From the NCBI GenBank assembly GCA_037576195.1, contig CM075102.1:21448745-21512744 (forward strand): a stretch of DNA of 64,000 bases, in the 5' to 3' direction. This DNA is from Phytoseiulus persimilis (lineage: Eukaryota > Arthropoda > Arachnida > Mesostigmata > Phytoseiidae). How positions within the stretch are numbered: the first letter of the stretch is position 1; each line of letters opens with the position of its first letter. The notes under the pieces are model-generated. The model did no database searches. It had not been told where the DNA came from and saw nothing but the letters and a program-made list of their open reading frames with translations. Position numbers and translations under genes: made by a program. Below, in pieces: positions 47,710 through 59,000 of the stretch.

Positions 47710-50700
47710 CTGCGGAGTCAACGAAACAATCTCTGTATCAGCGGAACTGCTTCGCTCTGCGCGAGAGGCATCGCGGCACATTTGAACTTTGAATAGGCTT
47801 GGTTGAGGTGCTACTCGGGTCGGAAAACTCATGCTAGACCAGCAGTTTCGCTGCAAATTCAACGACTTCGTCCAGCTGCCTCCGAATCACGAACACGCTG
47901 AGCGCATTCAGTGATCGGTGGGAGCTTCGTAAGCAATTACCATTTGTGAAACGGAATTTAGCGAGACCGCGAAGACGCGGTCCAGTACTGCGGCCGAAAG
48001 ATCCGAAGGCTGGGGGAGCCACAGGTGATTCGATGGGTGCCATCTGAGATAGAAAACAATCGCAAGAAATGTCAGTGTATCTGTCGGCGAATTTTCCGGG
48101 AGGAACGCCGGGAGCATGAAGAACATTTTCGAGGGGTCGAATCGCCTCTTTAAGCATCGTGGAGACGTAGCGAATTGAAGAGCCTGGATTCGAAAATCGA
48201 AATATTCGAAAGTCTCGGCCAGAAAATAATCGGACCGATTTCCGACAACGTTATTTTCTACGCTCAGCTTGGGCACGCAAAAAGCGGAGAGAAACGAGAA
48301 TGAATGGATGGAATTAGATGGAAAGCGCAAAATAAAGTTTTCGGAAATCGGTTCGAAGAATTTCCGGCTGAAAACTCGATTTTGTGAGTTCGGAGTTGCC
48401 ACGTTCTGAATCTGGGCTCTTCAATTGAGAGAGAGGTAGATCCTAGCTTGAGCCGCTCGATAAAGGTTCCGAAATTGATTGTTGGCGATTTCGGGTTTCT
48501 ACATCGACAGGAAGGAGAACAGCAATAAATTACCAAATCTCTGGAATTTTCAGCGGTCTAGTATAGTTGGAGCCCGCCTCGCGGAAAGGTGCCAGGGTGC
48601 CTTTGATCAGCAAAACCGCGCATCTGCAACAAGAGAGTCTGTTATTCTAGAGCGACATTGCCGTCATGTCAGACCAAATTCGCACACTTCGAATATTCCA
48701 ACGGCTCCGAAGTTCAGCCACGAGGCGCACTCCCGTGGTTGAAACGAGATCAGATGACGGATGCGAACGGGTCCGTTCTCTGTCAAACGCTTGAACTGTT
48801 CTCATTGTCACGGAATCGTTGGCAGGGTCGTGTCACTCAGCTGACTAAGAAGGCAAGCTATGTGGATGATCCCTTACAGCAAGAAGTCTAAGCTCGTTGT
48901 TGTTGTTGTTTCGTATTTATTTCGATCTTGACAACCGACATTCTACGCGTCATCGTGCCAAGAACTGTTGAATTTTCAGCTGAAGGCGATCAACGGGAAG
49001 GAAAAACAGTCATTGGAAACGCGCGGTCTACACTTTAGTGCTCCCCAAGCAACGGTTTCCAGCATGATCGCTGAAGAGAAGACCCAATCCGGAGCTCCGA
49101 TCAGAGCGACGGAGACAATCAGAACCACGGAGTGAGGCAATGAACTCGAGCATGAACGAGTCATAATCTCGACTACGCAGAGGGGCTCTCTCGATTTCGT
49201 AGGAGTGGAACTCTTCGCGGATCCCGAAATTTTTTTACACTCGAACTGGATCGAAACCGTCACAAGCTCACATGTCGATCGCCCGAGCTGGAAAACGTCG
49301 TGGCTCGAAAGAGTATCGACGTTTTGGGAGGGGGGGGGGGATGGGCAAAGGCATCATCCGACTTCTGGGTCGTGGACGTAGTGACCGTTTCCGGAGCATA
49401 GTGGCGTTTGGTTTGCGAATGTTCCAGTCAATACTGTGGCTGCTCTTTCTACCCCTGTATTTCGCAGGGAGACCGATCCAAAGCCACGTGTTCGGTTGGC
49501 ATATATCGTCAAAGCTGGAACGAGCTTCTTATCTGCGGAGCTTCTCTACAAAGATGCCATTTCTCTTGGTCACGCAAAGCTTGCGGAACCAGAATCATTG
49601 AATTGTGCTTTCGCTTTCTTTGCGGGCTTCGTCGTAACCAGAGCGCTGACGGCACTCAGTCTCGGGTCTTGAGACACGGGCGTCGTTCTTCTAGATATAA
49701 CAACGAACCCGCACTCGGAACTACTTCATGACTGGTGGCTTAGACTCCGACGTTTTCATCGACGCGTTGTGAATTCTGGCCGGAGCGTGGTCTCGTTATG
49801 GCGTTTTTCTGAGCTGAAAATGAGGTCACGCAGTGTGGCACAATGAATCGCTCACGAAACAGAATGTGAGAGTGTTCACTGGTGTTTCAAGTGTATCATT
49901 ACTTTTTATTGGAGTCTTTGAGCGCTCCGCCATTATTTAGTCCCACATTTCCGTTTCCCAGGCGCGAAGCTCCGCTCGAAGCGTACGGCTCGACCCGACA
50001 TCGGTGTCGGTAAGCGGAATATTTGGTGAAATCGTGTTTTTATTGTCTACCCTCGGCTGTCATCTGTCGGAATTCATAACGTACGGTACCGATTTACACG
50101 AAAAACGGATTTTAAATTGCGCTATTTACATGGAAAGGTGAAAGCGTCCAGGGAAGAAACAGAGCGGTCACGAGAAAATACGAACGGACAAGCAATCAAA
50201 TGAAGATTGGTGGAAGTTTGCCGTCTGAATTGTACAGCCGGAGGAGAAAAGCGTTATGAATACCGCACCGAGGGGGGCAAGACATGATTAATCGCCGGAT
50301 GATCCGACGAACGTTTTCGGCGTCCAGCCAGGAATAGGTAGGTAGTCAAGAAGCCCTGAATGTTATTTACGGGTTCGGGGTGTGCTCGAACATTCGGAAG
50401 AAAAAGGCTTGCCTGTTTTCCACTCTGAAGGCGTCAGACTTTGGAACGAAGAACACCGCTGCCGCATCAACATGGGCGCCAGTACGGAGGACCCCAAATG
50501 CACTACATACAATGCCGCACAGCCGATGGTGGTGCCAGCAGGTTACAACGATTCCGGCCAGGTGGTTGCATCGGAAAGCCGAGGGAAACAATTTCTCGTC
50601 GGAACACAAGAAACTGGCGCCCATCGAAAGAGCAAAGTCCTTTGTTTTCCTCTATTATTAAATAGCAATTTGTGGCGGCCAGACGATTTGCATAATAAAG

Positions 50701-52984
50701 CGCACCCAACAGCGATGACGTCGCTGTTTGCATCTCTATTAGCCCGTCCATGTTTTGGTGTTTGACAAGCGGAAATCATCCCTCGGTAACGGAACAATAC
50801 GGCGGTACATCAACGATCGACCGACGTAACGCGTACACAAACGACCAGACGTAATATAAGTGCGCTCAGACAGATATTTGGAACCGTTCCCGCCAGGTAT
50901 TATGTATTCATGCCCGATGTTGATGAGCGAAGGAATGGTGGTTCGTTTTCAGGCGCGTCGAGAGGATATGTCGTCGAAGTGATTATCTGAGCTCTTGGCT
51001 GCTGTGTTGGGCCCGAGTGGATGTTTTGTATATTTCCATCTCGTATAGATAACCATATTTGGTCGCTTTCGGATCATACAGATAGGCGGATCCCCAGCCG
51101 CTGTCATATGTGCGCGCATATCGAAGTGGACTTGCAGCAGAAAGCGCAGAGCAGTCGATGCGCGGATGATCTGCCTCGGGTTCCGCGCCGCATGGAGGAG
51201 CTGTCTTCATCGTCGCTTACGTCGGCCGCAATAGTTTCCTCGCGGAAAACTAGTGGGGAGCTAATCAATCAGCTGTCGGCCAGATATTTACCGGTCAGAC
51301 GGGTGAACGGACTTCCACGCGAAGAAATCGCACCAAAGCTTCTGCCGACCATCTGTGTGTGACCAGTGACCGAACACTGCAAAGTCGTTATTTGCATCCC
51401 CAAGTTTATGGAAATCCATGCCGATTCCCTGATCGATTCAACTCACAACCGGAGTGGAGCGGACGAAAGACGGAACAGATCGCGGAGTCGGATTCCAACT
51501 TCAACCCGGGACCGATCCATTCTCGCACAACATACTCGCCGTAGACGAGCTTTGGAATTGGATTCGAGAGCTCGGCCAACATGCTAGAATTTTCCTGAGC
51601 CGACATCGGAGCGCCAAATGACCAATCTCCCGTGTCAAATCATAGCGACCAGAAGAGGGCTCGCCCCGCTACTGATCCGGGCTTAGAAGTGAGAAGAGAA
51701 AACCGCTTCCAGAATCCGAGTGGGCAGAGGGAGGAGCAAGCATCCAATGTCCTCGTCTCGCCCAACGTAGCGGAATCCTCGAAACCAATCGGATTTCATG
51801 CTTGAGGCTCCTGTTGCGATTTTGTCGCGGGGCGGGATGTGCGTCAGGCCGTGCGTTGGTCCGCCGACCGAACCGTGCGCGGAATCTGTACGCTGCGAAT
51901 TCTGTCGGGAGTCCATCTGGGATTCCGTGACAACGCTGTTCCCACGATTGCAGGGAAATAAAATCGGGACACGAACGACTGGGACTAATCGATGCTATCG
52001 CCACAGAAAATCTTTCCAAACAAGCTGTAACAGCTCTCCCTCGCGCCATTTTCGCCAACTACTTCACGATCGACACATTGTTGTTTGTTCATCTTCCTCG
52101 AACAATGATGGCAATATCGATTGACGCGGCTTTCCGCGATTGACCGAGAGCGTATGAAACGTCATATATATCGCCGATATATCAAGTCGATCAGAAAGCC
52201 GATTCCCGACGATACACGCGGAGGGACGCTCCTTCCCGAGGGTGCTCCTCATCCCAACCAGGACAGCACTAATTCGGTCAACGACGGTGAAGTTCTCTTA
52301 AGGTGGCAATATCTTCGTTTCCCGGATGCAATGTCAGGAGATCGATAAATTCCGTTCGCCTCGTGTTTCCCCCCTCGTCCGGTGAGATGATAACCGTTGC
52401 TGACTCAGCGATGCTGCCACCGGACGATCAGTGAGAGCCAACGATGCCTCCGGGGAGACTTCAAGCAATATCCGAAACCATCGCGATACCTAGTTATCTC
52501 GGTCCTAGTCAACGCAAACAGTCTTCTCGTTGTCAGCTCCGTTGGGTTCCTACTCGCCGGCGACTATCGCGTTCTTGAATTTTGAACGGAGATCCAAACG
52601 ATCACGTCGGAGTTTTCGCTCTCAGTTTGCGCTGATGCAGTTCAGACTCAACTGTTGACTCCGAGCCTTCACAATACTCGATCTGAAAGCCTTTCATCCT
52701 TTGTCACCGTCGGCCACAGGGTATGTTCCTCATTCCGTCTGCAGAACGATCTCCTCTGTCCACTGTTGGCTCGCGGATGACACTTTTTATTTTATAGATT
52801 CACTAGCCGGCCTTCGGCCGACTACGCTGGCCGACCCGTCCCTTGCTTCGGGAGTCTACTGCTGACAGACACACACTGCCTTAAATGTAGTGTCATGAGA
52901 CCTTCGAGAGTGGCCACCGATTCTCGATAGGATTCTGACCTGGAGTCGAGGCACTTTCCTCTCTCTTCACTTGGTCAGCATCAT
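47710..52984. other. No recognised gene; Kank 5' end may lie here
   Basis: The missing Kank start exon (which must end in phase 1) should be in this direction, but I could not single it out. A run of 11 G is at 49330-49340. CGGCC-TTC-GGCCG at 52808-52820 forms a small hairpin beside a second imperfect one just to its right. Confidence 0.4.
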
Positions 52985-55731
52985 GGTTTCGAGAAGTATG
53001 GTCAGATTGGTGTCGTAATCACCCCTCCAGATTCGGAGAAGCATGGTCAGATTGGTCCCGGAATCACCCCCCCAGGTTTTGAAAAGTATGGTTAGATATG
53101 TCTCGAGATCACCCCTCCAGACTCGGAAAGTGATAGTCAGATTGGTCTCGGAATCACCTCTCCAGACTTGGAAAAGTATGCTCAGATTGGTACCGGAATC
53201 TTCCTTCTAGAGTTGGGAAGTAATGCTCAGATTGGTCTCAGAATCACCCCTCCAGAGTTGGAAAGTAATGGCCAGATTGGTCTCGGAATCACCCCTCCAG
53301 AGTTGGAAAGTAATGACCAAATTGGTCCTAGAATCATCCCTCCAGAGTTGCAAAGTAATGGCCAGATTGATCCCAGAATCACCCCTCCAGAGTTGGAAAG
53401 TAATGCTCAGATTGGTCTCAGAATCACCCCTCCAGAGTTGGAAAGTAATGGTTGGATTGGTCCCGAAATCACCCCTCCTGGGTTGGAAATCAATGCTCAG
53501 ATTGGTCTCGGAATCACCCCTCCAGAGTTGGAAAGTAATGGTCAGATTTGTCCCGAAATCACCCCTCCAGAGTTGGACAGTAATTCTCAGATTGGTCTCG
53601 GAATCACCCCTCCAGAGTTGGAAAGTAATGGTCAGATTTGTCCCGAAATCACCCCTCTCGAGTTGGACAGTAATTCTCAGATTGGTCTCAAAATCACCCC
53701 TCCAGAGTTGGAAAGTAATGGTCAGATTGGTCTCGGAATCACTCCTGCAGAGTTGGAAAATAATGCTCAGATTGGTCTCGGAATCACCCCTCCAGAGTTG
53801 GAAAATAATGCTCAGATTGGTCCCGAAATCACCCCTCCAGAGTTAGACAGTAATTCTCAGATTGGTCTCGGAATCACCCCTCCAGAGTTGGAAAGTAATG
53901 GTCAGATTGGTCTCGGAATCACTCCTGCAGAGTTGGAAAATAATGCTCAGATTGGTCCCGAAATCACCCCTCCAGAGTTGGACAGTAATTCTCAGATTGG
54001 TCTCGGAATCACCCCTCCAGAGTTGGAAAATAATGCTCAGATCGGTCCCGGAATAACCCCTCCAGAGTTCGAAAGTAATGCTCAGATTGGTCTCGGAATC
54101 ACCCCTCCTGAGTTGGAAATCAATGCTCAGATTGGTCTCGGAATCACCTCTCCAGAGTTGGAAAATAATGCTCAGATTGGTCCCGAAATCACCCCTCCAG
54201 AGTTGGACAGTAATTCTCAGATCGGTCTCGGAATCACCCCTCCAGAGTTGGAGAATAATGCTCAGATTGGTCCCGGATTCACCCCTCCAGAATTGGACAG
54301 TAATTCTCAGATTGGTCTCGGAATCACCCCTCCAGAGTTGGAAAGTAATGGTCAGATTGGTTTCGGAATCACTCCTGCAGAGTTGGAAAGTAATGGTCAG
54401 ATTGATCCCAGAATCACCCCTCCAGAGTTGGGAAGTAATGCTCAGATTGGTCCCGGAATCACCCTTCTAGAGTTGGGAAGTAATGCTCAGATTGGTCTCG
54501 GAATCACCCCTCCAGAGTTGGGAAGTAATGGCCAGATTGGTCTCGGAATCACTCCTCCAGAGTTGGAAAGTAATGCTCAGATTGCTCCCGGAATCACCCC
54601 TCCAGACTTGGGAAGTAATGCTCAGATTGCTCCCGGAATCATCCCTCCAGAGTTGGAAAGTAATGGCCAGATTGGTCTCGGAATCACCCCTCCAGAGTTG
54701 AGAAGTAATGGCCAGATTGGTCTCGGAATCACCCCTCCAGAGTTGGAAAGTAATGGCCAGAATGGTCTCGGAATCACCCCTCCAGAGTTCGAAAGTATTG
54801 GCCAGATTGGTCTCGGAATCACTCCTCCAGAGTTGGAAAGTAATGCTCAGATTGCTCCCGGAATCACCCCTCCAGGCTTGGGAAGTAATGCTCAGATTGC
54901 TCCCGGAATCACCCCTCCAGAGTTGGAAAGTAATGCTCAGATTGCTCCCGGAATCACCCCTCCAGAGTTGGAAAGTAATGGCCAGATTGGTCTCGGAATC
55001 ACCCCTCCAGAGTTGGGAAATAATGGCCAGATTGGTCTCGGAATCACTCCTCCAGAGTTGGAAAGTAATGCTCAGATTGCTCCCGGAATCACCCCTCCAG
55101 ACTTGGGAAGTAATGCTCAGATTGCTCCCGGAATCACCCCTCCAGAGTTGGAAAGTAATGGCCAGATTGGTCTCGGAATCACCCCTCCAGAGTTGAGAAG
55201 TAATGGCCAGATTGGTCTCGGAATCACCCCTCCAGAGTTGGAAAGTAATGGCCAGAATGGTCTCGGAATCACCCCTCCAGAGTTCGAAAGTATTGGCCAG
55301 ATTGGTCTCGGAATCACTCCTCCAGAGTTGGAAAGTAATGCTCAGATTGCTCCCGGAATCACCCCTCCAGGCTTGGGAAGTAATGCTCAGATTGCTCCCG
55401 GAATCATCCCTCCAGAGTTGGAAAGTAATGGCCAGATTGGTCTCGGAATCACCCCTCCAGAGTTGGGAAATAATGGCCAGATTGGTCTCGGAATCACCCC
55501 TCCAGAGTTGGAAAGTAATGCTCAGATTGCTCCCGGAATCACCCCTCCAGGCTTGGGAAGTAATGCTCAGATTGCTCCCGGAATCATCCCTCCAGAGTTG
55601 GGAAGTAATGGCCAGATTGGTCTCGGAATCACCCCTCCAGAGTTGAGAAGTAATGGCCAGATTGGTCTCGGAATCACCCCTCCAGAGTTGGAAAGTAATG
55701 GCCAGATTGGTCTCGAAATCACCCCTCCAGG
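52985..55731. repeat. 45-bp tandem minisatellite array, about 61 copies
   Basis: The unit, read from CAGATTGGTCTCGGAATCAC through CCCTCCAGAGTTGGAAAGTAATGGC, repeats with an almost constant 45-base period over 2.7 kb. The left end is degenerate, and units further right are more uniform. Because 45 is divisible by three, several frames stay open. The plus frame 53168-55795 runs 875 codons as a 15-residue repeat of type IGLGITPPELESNGQ; other frames are open only in pieces. No signal peptide, splice site or known domain supports translation, so I call it a repeat, with coding status open. Confidence 0.95.
54579..55568. repeat. 495-bp higher-order repeat inside the array
   Basis: Blocks of eleven units recur at a 495-base offset: the pattern around 54622-54822 reappears at 55117-55317 with the same unit variants in the same order (for example GGCCAGAATGGT then TTCGAAAGTATTGGC). 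This indicates duplication of an 11-unit block. Confidence 0.85.
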
Positions 55732-55900
55732 AATTTTTATGATAGATTTTTATGATAGATGTATAGGAGAGGAGGTGGGGAAGGATATCCGATGACGATG
55801 GGATGAGTCTGGCTGGCGTCATAACGGGGCGGTGCACCTTATCGTCAGAATTTGGATGCGGATGACAGTATGGAGGGGGTCAAAGTTGGGTTAAATCGCG

Positions 55901-55940
55901 AGGGGGGGAGGAGGGGAGGAGGAGGGGGGGAGTGGTGGGT
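55901..55940 (+). repeat. G-rich tract with quadruplex potential
   Basis: About 40 bases of nearly pure G with A spacers, including runs of seven, four, and eight G, then GTGGTGGGT. It is 170 bases right of the minisatellite array. Confidence 0.8.
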
Positions 55941-56025
55941 GGCCTATGTCCTTCCCGGAGAGCCGCCCTACATTATGCAGTTTGTTCCAAGTCGATCCGA
56001 TCAATACCAGAGGAGCCTATTGAGG

Positions 56026-56064
56026 ACAAACAAACAAACAAACAAACAAACAAACAAACAAACA
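56026..56064. repeat. (CAAA)n microsatellite
   Basis: About ten CAAA units, followed by CAGACCCTGGATTT and then an alternating TA stretch (56077-56087). This arrangement is reminiscent of the 3' tail of a retroposed element, but no element body is recognised. Confidence 0.9.
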
Positions 56065-56099
56065 GACCCTGGATTTTTATATATATAGATGTTTGCAGG

Positions 56100-59000
56100 A
56101 GCTCACACCCCACCAGGGAGCTGGATTTCTCCGAAACGAACTCCGCAGAGAGCCAGTAGCAGCGTCGGGACGAGAGCCCGAAAACCTTGTCGTGAACCTA
56201 CGACAAGTCTCGGCTGATGGAACCAGGGGAAACGCCGCCCTCGAGACCAGACGCTGGAGCTACTTGCGAGTCGGTTCTGAGTCGAATCCGACGGAGTCGG
56301 ACAGCGGAGCGCTCTCCTTCTCAAAGCTCACGCTAGGTCGAATCGAGTGATCGAACGTTCTTCAAGCATCTATCAATGTACCGATACAAGCACTTTCCGT
56401 CCAAGCACCGCGGCCGGTGAGATCGAAACGAGCAAACAGCGAGACAAGCCGCCGAGCGAGCGAGGCGGCAAGCAAACCCGTCAGCCGGCCGACAGACAGC
56501 TTTCCAGAAAATGTAAGCGCCAGCCATATTTGGACAGACACTGCGAAGAGCAGATTCGCAACCGCCGGCCGCGTGTAAAACCGAGTGAACAATCCAGCCA
56601 AAACAAAACTCGACTCTCACAGTCTTAGAAACATTTCAAAACGAGTTCGAGCGTTCCGCGAATACGTCGCCGCACAAGAAGGAAGAAGTAGGAATAATCC
56701 GTTTCGCTTTCTTCTCGGAGCCAAAACTCTGCTTTCCATGTAGGCTCCGGCTCCTCATGACCAACGCCAGGTTTCCGGAGTTTTCTCCGCACGTGACCAC
56801 TTCCTTCATTCCCTGTTTATAGCTGGGTTTTGTCGTTTTCTTTCTGATGGCCTAAACAACAGAGCTAAGCGGATCTTCAGAAGCGCGTGGGTCTCGCGGA
56901 AAAAGGTCAAAACTTCCCGAGTATCGTATGCCCGTACATCCGGCGGCGGTCGATATGGCTGAAGACAGCGACAGCGATGACCAGCAACGCCCACGCCGCT
57001 CGTATCCTTATTTTTGTTCTCTGATTTTTCCTCTTGTTTCGTATCGCGGTCTGCAGCAAGTGGATTTTCGTCTTTTCGGTTTTTCCGAACAAGGCGGCTC
57101 CCAGCGACAGCCGTTGTTGTTACCGTCGTCATAATCATTCCCATAGAAATACGTCGTGAAAGCTGCTGTCACGTAAAAATCCTCAGGAGGATACACTGTT
57201 GCCAAGCAGCCGGCTCGCTGTCGATTCCGGCGTGGAGCTGTCCATCACTCGTGGTCGGCGACTACGCGAACGTGGTCGGGATAACGCGCGTGGAATGATT
57301 CGCGCCATAATTCCAGCTGAACACGACTCGATTCGGTTCCACATGCACCCAACGGATCTACAGCTCTTCGTCATCGCGATTGAGACGCAACGGCTGATTG
57401 AGAGCTCCGTTCAGAGAAGAGAACCATCATCCTGCTCAAGCACGTGCGGGTCAAGCTCAGATGTAACACATGATTCCTCAACGGTCATTAATATGTGATC
57501 GTTGAGTTATGGCGCTTAGTAAGTTGATCAGTTCATCCGGATGACGCGCAGAAACTGACGATATCGTTGACTCCGGCACTGCGATCTTCGCCGTAGATCT
57601 GACAAACCGTTCTCAGATGCTAAGGAATTCTTTTTCTCTTTGAGCAGCGATTACGTGTGCCGTCATTGCGTTCGTGAGCGAGGAGCTTGCGGGGATTCGG
57701 CACCAATTTACACCACATTCGCTTTCTTTCATGGATTTTCGCTTAGTTTCGCTCTCGTTGCCTCCTGTCTGGCAATCGTTCCGCTATACAATCGGTTCCT
57801 AATCTTGATGAATCCGTATATGATCGGCGAACATGATATCGAAATAATAATAGAATAAGATCGGGAAAGGTGTCGTGATTGATTCCGGAGGGGATGTCCG
57901 TCGTCGACGGATTGCTCAGTAAACGCCGACGTCGATTGATAGCTCTTATCGCACGTTAGCTCCTACTTCGTGGCGGGTTCCGTTGGCCTTCGTAGTCATC
58001 CGGTACGACTTGGCGGGAAACCGTTGAGCGGAATCGGACCATAGTATTCAGAGCTCGCTGGAGCTTCGTTCAACACAACCACTTTTTCCTGCATTCTCCA
58101 CGAATCCCTGCAGGGAATCCCGCAACCGAGGAGTTCAACACTCTAGGAGTGAATGGCTCGCTGACTGAGCATCACGGGCTCAGTTATCGGCCTAATGAAA
58201 ACAGTCGACGCAACACTGGCCACCCCGGAAACCGAGAGATGCTGAGCTCGGTCAGGAGGTGGAGGACTCGCTCTCGAGAGCCCTGGCTTTTTAAAGAACA
58301 GAGCCATGATGACGACGACGTCAACAACACCAACGGAGACTGTGACAACCACCGTTTCCCGGGCCTCCCTCGGCGGTAAAAATAGTTCTGGACAGCGAGG
58401 CAGATGTGGTACGATGGTTTGTGTGACAGTGTTCGGGCTCTCCCCAGTGCCGGGCCCACAACCGTCTCTCTGCGCCTTGTCGATGGGCCTAATCGGCCTC
58501 CATCGATCCTGATCGGGTTTCATGTCGTAGTGCGACGAGGACGTTTGGATCCCACACGGAAGACGGGTTTACGGATCCGGATCTCCAGAGCACGGTCGGC
58601 AGAGAATTGAGGAGTTTCGGCCAGCCCGCGCTCTTCTCGTCGGCCGCGAGGGAAACCGCGCACGAAGTGAATGATTTCACGATGGCGAGCCGGTGAACAA
58701 ATAATCAAGCACAAAGATAACTAGATCGGGAGGGAAGAGGACTTGATAGATGGATCAGTGCCGCGAGCATCCAGTCGCTCCATCGGTCCAAAAGGCTGTC
58801 AGACACAATCACGCACATGCGCCGTAAGCGGCGGGGACGATTTATCAGGAGTAAACGCTGCTGCCCGCAGTTAACTAAGCTCGATGAGCTTGAGCGCAAA
58901 CCTCATTCGCGCCAGTCATCAATAATCTACCCACTGATGGCAAAACTCAAACGCCAAGGCGCCCAGAAGGGCCGTCTTCCTGCTTCTTGAGCAGCAAGCC

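Noticed and set aside
52985..55731. CRISPR-like array
   Set aside because: Repeats are directly adjacent with no unique spacers, and the context is eukaryotic.
54467..55837. 456-codon minus-strand frame through the minisatellite
   Set aside because: Open only because the 45-bp unit has no stop in that frame; it covers half of the array and runs into unique sequence without a plausible start or splice site.
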